From: Polyangium fumosum
GTDB lineage: Bacteria; Myxococcota_A; Polyangia; Polyangiales; Polyangiaceae
DNA length: 64,000 nt
Reading direction: 5' to 3'
Assembly (NCBI RefSeq): GCF_005144585.1
Contig: NZ_SSMQ01000023.1
Span: forward strand, 62,001-126,000
The position numbers were made by a program, and so were the translations under genes. Shown in pieces: positions 8,161-16,630 of the stretch. The notes beneath the pieces are model-generated. The model made no database searches and was not told where the DNA came from. It saw only the letters and a program-made list of their open reading frames with translations. Each line of letters starts with the position of its first letter. Within the stretch, counting starts at the first letter, position 1.

Positions 8161-9066
8161 TCATCCCTTCAGCAAATTCTCGGTCGCGCCGAGGAGCTCG
8201 ACGTCCGTCGGGACCGGCTCGGCGCCAGTCGTGCCGTACCGCTGCGCGAGGACGCGAGCCTGCGCGTCTTCGCGTTCCGCGACTTCGACAATCACGGCAT
8301 CGTACGAAAGACCGTAGTTGCGCCGAAGCTCGGCATTGTAGGCGAGAGCGTATCGCGCCGCGTCGAGGGTGCGGACGAACGCGCGCGCATGGTCCACGAG
8401 GCGCTCGTCCTCGCCTTCGACTTCGAGGAACCGAACGAGCTTCGTATCGAGCGCACCGGGGGCCTCCATCATGACGAACGGATACGTCTGCGCCGACGGA
8501 TCGGAGGTCGCCCTCGCGTGGTCGAACGCGCGAGCCGCCAGAAGCTCCAATGGATGGTTTCTTTCGAGGGGAACGGGCGCTGCGAACTCTTCACGCAACG
8601 CGCCCTTGAGCACGATGCTCGGCTTGAACGAGAGGCGTCGCTTTCCCCCCTTCTTCTCGATGCGAAGTTCTCCGAGCCCGGACACCTTGACGACATTCTT
8701 GCTCGAAAGTGCGGCGACGAGATGCGCGTGAAGGTTGGGACAGGAAACGGTCGGGCCTCCCCCTGTCGCCTCTCCCTGCTCGGCCGAGCGGGGCGCCGAT
8801 GCATCGTCGACAGCGTCGAGCGTGACCGCCTCCAGGAGTGCCTTCGAGGGAACGAAGCGCGGATCGAGCCGCCGCGGTACGAAAAGGGGCCGGCCGCTGC
8901 TCGGCACCACGGAGATGTGGGGGGGAGCCTCGACGCACGCGAAGGAGCCGAAGCTCGTTTCCACCCTGCCCGACGGCCGCCGGAGCGACGCCGCGAGCAT
9001 TCCGCATAACTCGTTCAGCTCCTGGGCGATGTCGGGTTTCACGAGGGCCTCCCGGTCGGGTCCCAA
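8161..9066 (-). CDS. Protein with two HU/IHF-like domains and an uncharacterised C-terminal domain
   Basis: A 301-aa cytoplasmic protein. Residues ~10-83 resemble an HU/IHF fold: a helical start (IAQELNELCGMLAASLRR), then VETSFGSF in place of the HU 'V-x-GFGTF' strand, and VPRRLDPRFVPSKALLEAV in place of 'F-P-S-x-L'. A second, shorter match follows at ~115-160: LVAALSSKNVVKVSGLGEL, then RRLSFKPSIVLKGAL. The C-terminal ~130 residues (ALAYNAELRRNYGLSYDAVIVEV, VLAQRYG) are not recognised. A DNA-binding or nucleoid role is inferred from the HU-like pattern only; the arms are not the usual length. Confidence 0.6.
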   Translation of the reverse strand: MGPDREALVKPDIAQELNELCGMLAASLRRPSGRVETSFGSFACVEAPPHISVVPSSGRPLFVPRRLDPRFVPSKALLEAVTLDAVDDASAPRSAEQGEATGGGPTVSCPNLHAHLVAALSSKNVVKVSGLGELRIEKKGGKRRLSFKPSIVLKGALREEFAAPVPLERNHPLELLAARAFDHARATSDPSAQTYPFVMMEAPGALDTKLVRFLEVEGEDERLVDHARAFVRTLDAARYALAYNAELRRNYGLSYDAVIVEVAEREDAQARVLAQRYGTTGAEPVPTDVELLGATENLLKG

Positions 9067-9101
9067 CGTAGCTCATCGTAGCCCGCCTGCGGGCAACGGA
9101 G

Positions 9102-9260
9102 GGTTCGCGTCCACGCGAACGACGAGGGCGACGACGCGAGCGGGGGTTCGTGTTCACGCGAACGACGAGGGCGAAGGCGCGAGTGGGGGTTCGTGTTCAC
9201 GCGAACGACGAGGGCGAAGGCGCGAGGGAAGGCTCGTGTCCACGCGAGCGACGACGCGCC
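9102..9260. repeat. 43-bp tandem repeat with a palindromic core (about 3.7 copies)
   Basis: Units start at 9102, 9145 and 9188, each 43 bp, with a decayed partial unit from 9231. Each unit has a GTTCG(C/T)G ... CGCGAAC inverted repeat; in the first unit it is perfect, with a 4-base loop (GTTCGCG-tcca-CGCGAAC). The remainder of the unit reads GACGAGGGCGAAGGCGCGAG with few changes. It lies directly upstream of the HU-like gene's start on the minus strand. Confidence 0.85.
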
Positions 9261-9462
9261 CGTGCACGTCGACACGCTGGTGGGGATCGGGCTCTTCTTG
9301 TCGAGCACACGGTGAACCTCGATAACTTCGCGACCGCCGAGGGGCGCTTCGTCGCGGCGATTTGACCAAACCGTGGCCTCCAGCGGAGCATAACGATCGA
9401 AGTCGGACACGGGTTTGGCCATGCAATACCCATGACGGCCACGCGCGTGCCCTTTTTGCCCG
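9261..9462. other. Intergenic stretch without a convincing gene
   Basis: Between the 43-bp repeats and the promoter of the next gene I see no convincing coding region. Short open frames exist on both strands but read through the repeats and match nothing I know. Confidence 0.5.
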
Positions 9463-9491
9463 TTGCTCCCGGCCGCCCGCTGGGGCATAGG
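9463..9491 (+). promoter_or_regulatory. Putative leaderless promoter
   Basis: TTGCTC (9463-9468), a 17-base spacer and CATAGG (9486-9491), then eight bases to ATG at 9500. Confidence 0.4.
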
Positions 9492-9499
9492 CCGCGCCC

Positions 9500-11497
9500 A
9501 TGGGCTCCTTCTTCACCAACGTGCATGTCCGCCTCCCCCAGGGGACCTCGCTCGAGCCGCTCCGCGCCGCGCTGATCGCCGCCGCCGAGGAAGAGGGCGC
9601 GGAGCTCTGCGCCGAGGGCGCGGAGCCGGACCGGACCGTGCTGATCCTCGGGCCGAACGAACATGGCTGGGTGTCCCTTTACGACGAGCGTACCGAGGGC
9701 CAGGACCAGGCGCGGCTCGACGAGCTCGCCGCGCTCACCTCGCGCGCGCTGGGCGCGCCCGCCCTCACCGTGCTCGTGCACGACAGCGACGTGCTTTGTA
9801 TGGACCTCTTCGACAAGGGCGCCTGCGTCGACCGATACAATAGCCATCCGAGTTATTTCGGCGAGGAGGTCGACGCGGGGGACGCCGAGGATCTTTCGGG
9901 ACACCCGGAGCGGTGGGTGAAGGGCTTCGCGCTGGCCCTCTCGGCCGCGGATCTCCGCGCCATCTGGAGCGGCAACGCGCTCTTCGCGGAGGCCACGCTG
10001 GCCGAGACGGCGCGCGCCCTGGGTGCACCACCGGAGCAAATGGGCGTGGGGTACCGGTATCTGGACGAGCAGACCCGGGCGAAGGCGACGGCGCTTCGCT
10101 TCCGGCTGCGCGAGCGGCCGGGGTACGAGGCCGCCGCCGCGGGGCCGACGGTGCTCGTGGCGCAGACGGTCGGGGAGAACGTGCCGGCGAGATTCGCGGT
10201 GGGCGACGAAGTGCGCGTATCGTTGACCACGCACAACCAGGGCGGGCCGTCACAGGGATTGCTGGTGGCGGCCTGGGGCGAGGCGATCACGCAGGGTCTC
10301 GTGAAGGTGGAGCACTTCGAGGTGCTCGTTGGTGATGTGCGCGCGGGCGCGCAGCACGAGATGGTGACGCCCTCGGCGCGCGAGCACCAGGGCAGCACGA
10401 TGGCAGTGGCCGAGCTGAAGGAGGCCGTCTTGCCTGCGGGCGTGCCCGGGGGCTTTCATGCAATGGCGCCCGGCGGGGACTGGCAGCGCGCCTTCGCGGC
10501 CATGCAACGGGCGCAGGTGCACGTGAACGTGGTGGGCCGGGTGGTCTCCGCGGGCGCGGCGGCGCTCCACGTGGGATTGGTGCCGCTCGCGCATCGCGAG
10601 GGGCAGACGTCGATCACCTACGAGCTGACCCTGGACGCGCCTCTCTGGCGTCCGCTGCGCGCGGCGCCGGAAACACCCTCGCAAGTGCTCCTGCCGCTCT
10701 CGATGGGGCAGCTCTTGGTGGCATTCGTGGTCTTCCCCGACCGCAGCGAGGCCGTCGCCCAGCACGCGGCGCAGGCGTTCGAGAAGCTCGCGACGCTGGC
10801 GGCGAAAGCGTCGGCCTTCGATACCACCATGTTCCTCGCCGAGGCGGGCCGCCGTCCCGACACGAAATCGGCGCCGGGCAATGATTTTTTCGAGGGCGCG
10901 CGCTGGCGGGCGCTCGTCCAGGGAATGCGCGAGGAGCAGGTCGTCACGGTCCAAGCAAAAGAGGACATACACGCGCGCATGGCCCAGGCGGCGGCCACGG
11001 GCTTGATGCCCATGCCAGGGCTCGGGATCTCGTTCGGCGGCTCGATCCTGCCGCAAGAGGAGCCGGAGACCACGGTGCTCAGCTTGTGGGTGAACGTCAC
11101 GGAGCTCGCCGAGGCGCGAGGTTCCGCGGCACGGGCGCACCTCGTCGAGGTGGTGGAGGGCGCCCTGGAGCGGCTGGGCGCGCTGCAAGGGTTTCTCGCG
11201 CGCTGGGGGACGGCGCCGTCGAACAGCCTGGACACGACGCCGTACGAGGTGGCGTGTGGCATTCACCGGGGCACGCTGCGCCCGAGCTGGGCCTCGCGCT
11301 GGCTGCGCGCGGTGGGGAGCGAGGTGACGTGGATCGGGGCGCCGCTGCTCGCGCATCTGGACGCGGCGTCCCGGGAGAGGCTCGCGCAGGTGGCGGACGT
11401 CCGCGCGGGGACAGAATGGCTGCGCGTGGAGGCGCGGCCGGGGGAATCGCTGACGGAGATCGAGCGGGCGCTCGCGGCGTTGCTCCCGGAGCGTTGA
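9500..11497 (+). CDS. Large hypothetical protein
   Basis: A 665-aa soluble protein with no signal peptide or membrane segment and no known catalytic motif. The N-terminus (MGSFFTNVHVRLPQG) and residues ~60-115 look like a small alpha/beta domain. The middle contains beta-rich segments. The C-terminal ~90 residues (PYEVACGIHRGTLRPSW, WIGAPLLAHL, final helix EIERALAALLP) have a faint resemblance to DUF3396-type (type VI immunity-like) proteins, which I would not rely on. The start is set by ATG at 9500 with a promoter ending eight bases upstream. There are no co-directional neighbours within 150 bp, so it is probably transcribed alone. Confidence 0.75.
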   Translation: MGSFFTNVHVRLPQGTSLEPLRAALIAAAEEEGAELCAEGAEPDRTVLILGPNEHGWVSLYDERTEGQDQARLDELAALTSRALGAPALTVLVHDSDVLCMDLFDKGACVDRYNSHPSYFGEEVDAGDAEDLSGHPERWVKGFALALSAADLRAIWSGNALFAEATLAETARALGAPPEQMGVGYRYLDEQTRAKATALRFRLRERPGYEAAAAGPTVLVAQTVGENVPARFAVGDEVRVSLTTHNQGGPSQGLLVAAWGEAITQGLVKVEHFEVLVGDVRAGAQHEMVTPSAREHQGSTMAVAELKEAVLPAGVPGGFHAMAPGGDWQRAFAAMQRAQVHVNVVGRVVSAGAAALHVGLVPLAHREGQTSITYELTLDAPLWRPLRAAPETPSQVLLPLSMGQLLVAFVVFPDRSEAVAQHAAQAFEKLATLAAKASAFDTTMFLAEAGRRPDTKSAPGNDFFEGARWRALVQGMREEQVVTVQAKEDIHARMAQAAATGLMPMPGLGISFGGSILPQEEPETTVLSLWVNVTELAEARGSAARAHLVEVVEGALERLGALQGFLARWGTAPSNSLDTTPYEVACGIHRGTLRPSWASRWLRAVGSEVTWIGAPLLAHLDAASRERLAQVADVRAGTEWLRVEARPGESLTEIERALAALLPER

Positions 11498-11651
11498 GGA
11501 AGCCGCGCGGCCGTGGCGTCGGGGGGACGACGCACCGACGGCGCGCGCGGATCAAAAAACGCACGGCTGTGCAAAAAGCGCAACCTTCCGGTCCGACCCC
11601 GGCGATGGCCGTCGCGAGCGCGTGTGCACTTCGGCTAGGATGCGCGCACCA

Positions 11652-14252
11652 ATGACATCCTCCTCTTCCATTTCCATGAATGCAGCCACGTTGAAGGTGG
11701 TCGGGCGGCTCGGCTGCTGGGCCCTCGGCCTCGGGGTGATGCTCGGGTCGACGGGGTGCGAGATCATCGCCCGCATCGATCGCAGCGAGATCGACCAAGG
11801 CACCAGCGGCACGAGCGCGGTCTGCGGCGACGGCGCCCTCGCCGCGCCGGAGACCTGCGACGACGGCAACAAGACGAGCGGCGATGGCTGCTCCAGCGAC
11901 TGCAAGGTCGAGAGCGGCTGGACCTGCACCGAGCAGCCGAGCACGTGCACGAACGTCGACGACTGCACCCCGAACCCCTGCCAGAACGGCGGCACCTGCA
12001 CCGACGGCGTCGACAGCTACACGTGCGAGTGCGCACCCGGCTTCACCGGGACGAACTGCGAGACGAACGTCGACGGCTGCACCCCGAACCCCTGCCAGAA
12101 CGGCGGCACCTGCACCGACAGCGTCGACGGCTACACGTGCGCGTGCGCGCCCGGCTTCACCGGGGCGAACTGCGAGACGAACGTCGACGACTGCACGCCC
12201 AACCCGTGCGAGAACGGCGGCACCTGCACCGACGGCGTCGACGGCTACACGTGCCAGTGCCCGACCGGCTTCACCGGGCCGAACTGCGAGACGAACGTCG
12301 ACGACTGCACCCCGAACCCCTGCCTGAACGGCGGGACGTGCACCGACAGCGTCGACGGCTACACGTGCCAGTGCCCGACCGGCTTCACCGGGCCGAACTG
12401 CGAGACGAACGTCGACGACTGCACCCCGAACCCCTGCCAGAACGGCGGCACCTGCACCGACGGCGTCGACAGCTACACGTGCCAGTGCGCGACCGGCTTC
12501 ACCGGGCCGAACTGCGAGACGAACGTCGACGACTGCACCCCGAACCCCTGCCAGAACGGCGGCACCTGCACCGACAGCGTCGGCGGGTACACGTGCCAGT
12601 GCCCGACCGGCTTCACGGGGGCGAGCTGCGAGACGAACATCGACGACTGCGCGCCCAACCCCTGCCAGAACGGCGGCACCTGCACCGACGGCATCAACAG
12701 CTACACGTGCCAGTGCGCGGCGGGCTTCACGGGGACGCTCTGCGAGACGAACATCGACGACTGCACCCCGAACCCCTGCCAGAACGGCGGCACCTGCACC
12801 GACGGCATCAACAGCTACACGTGCCAGTGCGCGGCGGGCTTCTCCGGGGCGAGCTGCGAGACGAACATCGACGACTGCGCGCCGAACCCCTGCCAGAACG
12901 GCGGCACCTGCACCGACGGCATCAACGGCTACACGTGCCAATGCGCGCCCACGTACGCGGGGACCAACTGCGAGGCGTGCGCCGGCACCCTCGCGGACTG
13001 CAATGGGCTCGCGGCCGACGGCTGCGAGGCGAACCTCCAGAGCAGCGTCGACCACTGCAACGCGTGCAACCTCGCGTGCTCGATGGGCGACATCTGCTCG
13101 AATGGCGCGTGCCAGACGCCGCCCACCGGCCAGGTCCCCGGCACGCCGATCGACGTCCCGGCGACGCACACCCCGCTCGCTCCGGCCATCGCCGATGTGA
13201 ACGGCGACGGCAGGCTCGACATCCTCGTGGCCAACGCCGAATCCGGCTCGGCGAGCACCCCCTCCGGCTCGGTCTCCGTTTTCTTCGGCAATGGCGACGC
13301 GACCGTCCAGGCGGAGGTCAATTATGCGGGCGCCCCGCTCTCCAGCAATGCGGTCGTGGCGGTCGACGTGGACGGCGACGGGTGGCTCGACGCCGTCACC
13401 GTCGACGGCCAGACCAACCTGCCCGCCACGAACGGGAACATCAGCGTCTACCGCAACCTCGGCGCGAGCGCGCCCGGGACCTTCGGCACGCTGACGAGCT
13501 TCACCACCGGCGCCCCGGGCTCGGTGCACCTCTGCGCCGGGGACTTCGACGGCAATGGGCAGATCGACATCGCCACCACCAGCGTGGTCTCGAACCAGGT
13601 GAGCGTGATGTTCGGCGACGGCGCGGGCAGCTTCGGCGCGCCCGTGCTCATCTCCATCCCCTCCACCGGCGGCGTCCAGTCGACCATTGCCTGTCGTGAT
13701 CTGAGCGGCGACGGCCACCCCGATATCGTGGTGACGAGCCCGAGCTCCGCGCGCCTCTCGATCCTCATCAACCAGGGCGACGGCTCGTTCGCGGCCCCGG
13801 TCTCCTACACGAACGCGCTCAACGGCCAGACGGCTGGCATTGCCTTCGGCGACGCCGATGGCGACGGCACGCTCGACATCCTCGCGAATGGCGCAGCCGG
13901 CGCGTACCTCTTCTTCTTCAAAGGGAACGGCAACGGCACCGTCGCGAACGGCGTGCAGTCCGCCACGGGGGCCAGCGCAATCGCCAACTCGGCGCTGGGC
14001 GTCGTCGCCAGCGACTTCAACGGCGACGGCAAGCTCGACGCCTACATCCTGGCCACCACATCCGCGGGCGGCGTCCGCCCGATGACCGGCAACGGGAACG
14101 GGACCTTCTCCGCGGGCGCCTTCGTCGCGACCGGCGCGTCGCCCGGCCTCAACGCCATTGCCGTCGCGGATTTGGATGGGGATGGATACGACGATCTCAT
14201 CCTGACGAACAAGGGCTCGGCCACCCTCACCGTGATCCCGAACGGACTCTGA
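11652..14252 (+). CDS. EGF-repeat / FG-GAP repeat surface lipoprotein
   Basis: An 866-aa exported lipoprotein: LGVMLGSTGC is the lipobox. A DUF4215-type Cys-rich repeat (CGDG..., then ETCDDGN, GDGCSSDC) follows. Nine tandem 38-residue EGF-like modules span residues ~101-442, each with six Cys and the consensus D-D-C-x-PNPC-x-NGGTC, C-x-D-x4-Y-x-C, GF-x-G-x-x-CE. A further Cys-rich segment ends near residue 500. At least seven FG-GAP/VCBS motifs of the form D-x-(N/D)GDG-x-x-D (for example DVNGDGRLD, DFNGDGKLD, DLDGDGYDD) then predict a calcium-binding beta-propeller. It is probably an adhesion or surface-interaction protein. A TAGGAT -10-like box lies 10 bases upstream. Confidence 0.9.
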   Translation: MTSSSSISMNAATLKVVGRLGCWALGLGVMLGSTGCEIIARIDRSEIDQGTSGTSAVCGDGALAAPETCDDGNKTSGDGCSSDCKVESGWTCTEQPSTCTNVDDCTPNPCQNGGTCTDGVDSYTCECAPGFTGTNCETNVDGCTPNPCQNGGTCTDSVDGYTCACAPGFTGANCETNVDDCTPNPCENGGTCTDGVDGYTCQCPTGFTGPNCETNVDDCTPNPCLNGGTCTDSVDGYTCQCPTGFTGPNCETNVDDCTPNPCQNGGTCTDGVDSYTCQCATGFTGPNCETNVDDCTPNPCQNGGTCTDSVGGYTCQCPTGFTGASCETNIDDCAPNPCQNGGTCTDGINSYTCQCAAGFTGTLCETNIDDCTPNPCQNGGTCTDGINSYTCQCAAGFSGASCETNIDDCAPNPCQNGGTCTDGINGYTCQCAPTYAGTNCEACAGTLADCNGLAADGCEANLQSSVDHCNACNLACSMGDICSNGACQTPPTGQVPGTPIDVPATHTPLAPAIADVNGDGRLDILVANAESGSASTPSGSVSVFFGNGDATVQAEVNYAGAPLSSNAVVAVDVDGDGWLDAVTVDGQTNLPATNGNISVYRNLGASAPGTFGTLTSFTTGAPGSVHLCAGDFDGNGQIDIATTSVVSNQVSVMFGDGAGSFGAPVLISIPSTGGVQSTIACRDLSGDGHPDIVVTSPSSARLSILINQGDGSFAAPVSYTNALNGQTAGIAFGDADGDGTLDILANGAAGAYLFFFKGNGNGTVANGVQSATGASAIANSALGVVASDFNGDGKLDAYILATTSAGGVRPMTGNGNGTFSAGAFVATGASPGLNAIAVADLDGDGYDDLILTNKGSATLTVIPNGL
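11952..12977 (+). repeat. Nine tandem 114-bp repeats encoding EGF-like modules
   Basis: Nine consecutive 114-bp units with high nucleotide identity each encode one 38-residue EGF-like module. Near-identical third positions suggest recent expansion or homogenisation. Modules 7-9 form a subgroup starting N-I-D-D rather than N-V-D-D. Confidence 0.95.
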
Positions 14253-14267
14253 GAGGGCGTTCCACGG

Positions 14268-14298
14268 GCGGCGCGAGGCATCCCTCGCCTCGCGCCGC
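14268..14298. terminator. Bidirectional terminator-like hairpin
   Basis: GCGGCGCGAGG and CCTCGCGCCGC form a perfect 11-bp stem around a 9-base loop between the convergent EGF and kelch genes. Confidence 0.6.
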
Positions 14299-14323
14299 AG
14301 CCTGGGGAACACCCTCGGAGATG

Positions 14324-15634
14324 TCAGCGGCGACGGCGGCGAAGAAGGAAGCCGAGACCGACGAGCGCGAGCCATCCGGGAGTCCCCGAGGAGCGCGGGG
14401 CGACCGCGCATTGCACGCCCCCGCCACCGGGAGGCGTACCTGCGCCGCTGCTGCTGCTGCCGCCGCTGCTGCTGCCGCTGCTGCTGCTGCTGCCGCCGCT
14501 GCTGCTTCCGCCGCCGCTTCCGCCGCCGCTTCCGCCGCCGCTTCCGCCGCCGCCGCCTGCGCCGCCGGCTCCACCGGCTCCACTCCCACGGCCATCCACG
14601 CACACGCCGTCCGTGCAATCACCACTCGCGCATTCATCGCCGATGACACATGCGGCGCCGAGGGCGGCATTGCCGAGCGGGTAGAGTTCCACGTTCGCCC
14701 AAATGGGTCCGCCGAACGCGTACGACTCTCCGCCGGCCACAACCAAACCGTGCCCCGGCACGAACGTGGCCGTGTGTCGCCAGCGGTTCACGGCCATGGG
14801 CGGGAGCAACGTCCAGGTCCCCGTCGTGGGATCATACACCTCCGCGGACGTGAGCGCCGTGCCGCCACCGAGGCCGCCGGTGACCATCACGCGCCCGCTC
14901 GGGAGCGACGTCATCGTATGCCCCCACCTCGCCTCGTTCATGGGCGCGATCTCGACCCACGTATTCGCGGCCGGATCATAGACCTCTGCCGCCGCCGTGG
15001 GCGGAAAGCCTCCCGCGACGAGCACGTTGCCGGACGGCAAGAGCGCGGCCGCGTGCTGGTAGCGGGCCGTGTGCATAGGCGAAACGAGGGTCCACGTATC
15101 GGTCGTGGGGTCGTACACCTCCGCCTCGGCCCGGGGCCATTGAATCTCGTCGCCCTCTTCCGTCGGGCCCCACGCCCGGCCGCCCGCGACGAGCACGCGC
15201 CCGGAAGGCAACGTCGTCGCCGTATGGCTGGCGCGGCGTTGATGCAGGCTTCGAACGAGGAGCGTTTGGCCCATGCGATCATAACGCCTCGAGGTACCCG
15301 ACGTGTTGAAGTCCATCACTCCGCCCGTGGAGAGCACATCGCCGTCCGGGAGCGCGGTGAGTGTCATATCGTCGTCAAAAGAGGGGAGCTGGGGTTCTTC
15401 GATCCAGGTGTCGCTCACGGGGTCATACGTGTAGGCCTGCTCGATGTCGCAGACGATCCACAGGCCATCTGGGAGCAGAGCCCCTGTCACGAAACGCATG
15501 GAGGGCGCGGGATTTCGCGGCGTCCACGTACCGGTGGCCAGATCGAGCGCCTCGAACGAGGAGGGCCCGCCCACGGCGACCACGCCAATGCCCGGAAAAA
15601 ACTCCGCCGCATGGCCGTGGCGTGCCACGCCCAT
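14324..15634 (-). CDS. Kelch-repeat protein with MYXO-CTERM-like tail (N-terminus uncertain)
   Basis: About 436 aa. Residues 1-330 contain six or more kelch repeats (VLVAGG, AEVYDPTTDTW, M-x-x-AR-x-x-H), predicting a beta-propeller. A Cys-rich patch (GDECASGDCTDGVCVDG) follows, then a long Gly/Ser linker. The tail has a Cys, a hydrophobic segment (GWLALVGLGFLL) and a final run of Arg, resembling MYXO-CTERM sorting signals. The in-frame sequence just upstream of ATG 15634 reads LVSSAALAAPSWQ, which looks like the end of a signal peptide but is cut off by an in-frame TAG. The true N-terminus may therefore lie in another frame, or the gene may be damaged. Confidence 0.8.
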   Translation of the reverse strand: MGVARHGHAAEFFPGIGVVAVGGPSSFEALDLATGTWTPRNPAPSMRFVTGALLPDGLWIVCDIEQAYTYDPVSDTWIEEPQLPSFDDDMTLTALPDGDVLSTGGVMDFNTSGTSRRYDRMGQTLLVRSLHQRRASHTATTLPSGRVLVAGGRAWGPTEEGDEIQWPRAEAEVYDPTTDTWTLVSPMHTARYQHAAALLPSGNVLVAGGFPPTAAAEVYDPAANTWVEIAPMNEARWGHTMTSLPSGRVMVTGGLGGGTALTSAEVYDPTTGTWTLLPPMAVNRWRHTATFVPGHGLVVAGGESYAFGGPIWANVELYPLGNAALGAACVIGDECASGDCTDGVCVDGRGSGAGGAGGAGGGGGSGGGSGGGSGGGSSSGGSSSSSGSSSGGSSSSGAGTPPGGGGVQCAVAPRSSGTPGWLALVGLGFLLRRRRR

Positions 15635-15879
15635 GTCCGGCAGGCCCTGCCAGGACGGAGCCGCGAGCGCAGCGGACGAAACGAGCTAAAGGCAGAGAGG
15701 CGCGATGCAAGCAATGAAGGATTTACGGAGGTGCATGGATCTCCCCATGGGGGTCGAGATACGCCCCCCATTCCTGGTACGACGAGCGGCCACCGTGCAT
15801 GGTCTGCGTGAGGACGTCAACACGAGAGCAAGCAAAAGCCCCTTGCCTTCCCCCCAGATCCCTGCTGCTCTCGCCGCCC
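15635..15879. other. Divergent intergenic region holding the kelch gene's missing N-terminus
   Basis: Contains the signal-peptide remnant of the kelch gene (15635-15690, minus strand). It also holds a weak promoter-like pair for the phosphatase gene: TTGCCT at 15843-15848, a 17-base spacer and TGCTCT at 15866-15871, then eight bases to ATG 15880. Confidence 0.4.
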
Positions 15880-16629
15880 ATGCCCGGCCGCACCTTCGCC
15901 ATTGGCGACATTCACGGCGACCTCGACGCGCTCCTGCGCCTCCTCGGCACCCTGCCTCCGCTCGACGCTGCCGACACCCTCGTCTTCGTCGGCGATTACC
16001 TCGATCGAGGTCCCCGCTCGGCCGACGTCGTCGCGCTCCTCCGCGCCCTGCCCTCGCAGACGCCCGCGAAGGTCGTCCTCCTCCGCGGCAATCACGAAGA
16101 CGGCTGGCTCCGCGTCCTCGAGCGCGGCTGGCCCGAATTCGTCATTCCCCCGCAAAACGGCTGCCTCCCCACCCTCCGCTCCTTCCTCGGCCGACCCCAA
16201 CCGGCCGAAGGCGAAGGCATGGCCGACGACGAGGTCGAGCCCCTCTTGAAAGGCACCTTTTTCCCGGCGGACGTCGTCGAATGGATGCAGGCGCTCCCGT
16301 ACTGGTACGAGGACGAGCACGCGATTTACGTGCACGCGGCCCTGCCGAAGGGCCCGAACGGCTTCGAGCACCCTTCCACCACGCAGAAGCGCCTCGCGAT
16401 GCTCTGGTGCCGCGACGATGAGTTCGTGCGCGACTACCGCGGCAAGCTCGTCCTTTTCGGGCACACGGCCACGAAATACCTCCCGCCCGAGCTCTCGGAG
16501 TATACGCCCGAGGACAAGGAGGACGCGTGGGTCGGCCCGTGCGTGATCGGGATCGACACGCGCTGCGGCAAGGGGGGTTTTCTGACGTGTGTGGAGCTGC
16601 CGTCCGGGCAGGTGTACGAGTCGCGCTGA
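15880..16629 (+). CDS. PPP-family metallophosphoesterase
   Basis: A 249-aa protein with the full PPP metal-binding signature: GDIHGD (residues 7-12), GDYLDRG, RGNHE, a VHAALP His and FGHT. These are the ligands of the dinuclear metal site of PP1/PP2A-like Ser/Thr phosphatases and of symmetrical Ap4A hydrolases. The length and the DRGPRSADVV segment fit bacterial PrpA/ApaH-like enzymes; protein phosphatase versus nucleotide hydrolase cannot be decided from sequence. The start is the ATG immediately before the conserved domain. It ends one base before the convergent carboxylesterase gene. Confidence 0.9.
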   Translation: MPGRTFAIGDIHGDLDALLRLLGTLPPLDAADTLVFVGDYLDRGPRSADVVALLRALPSQTPAKVVLLRGNHEDGWLRVLERGWPEFVIPPQNGCLPTLRSFLGRPQPAEGEGMADDEVEPLLKGTFFPADVVEWMQALPYWYEDEHAIYVHAALPKGPNGFEHPSTTQKRLAMLWCRDDEFVRDYRGKLVLFGHTATKYLPPELSEYTPEDKEDAWVGPCVIGIDTRCGKGGFLTCVELPSGQVYESR

Positions 16630-16630
16630 G

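Noticed and set aside
9039-9488. Short minus-strand frame starting MAKPVSDFDRY
   Set aside because: It reads through the 43-bp repeats into the HU-like gene. No ribosome-binding site or known family; not convincing.
11097-14618. Very long open frame antisense to the EGF-protein gene
   Set aside because: It is the complement of the repetitive high-GC EGF/FG-GAP gene, has Arg/Ala-rich composition and repeats in step with the EGF units. No start signal or family match.
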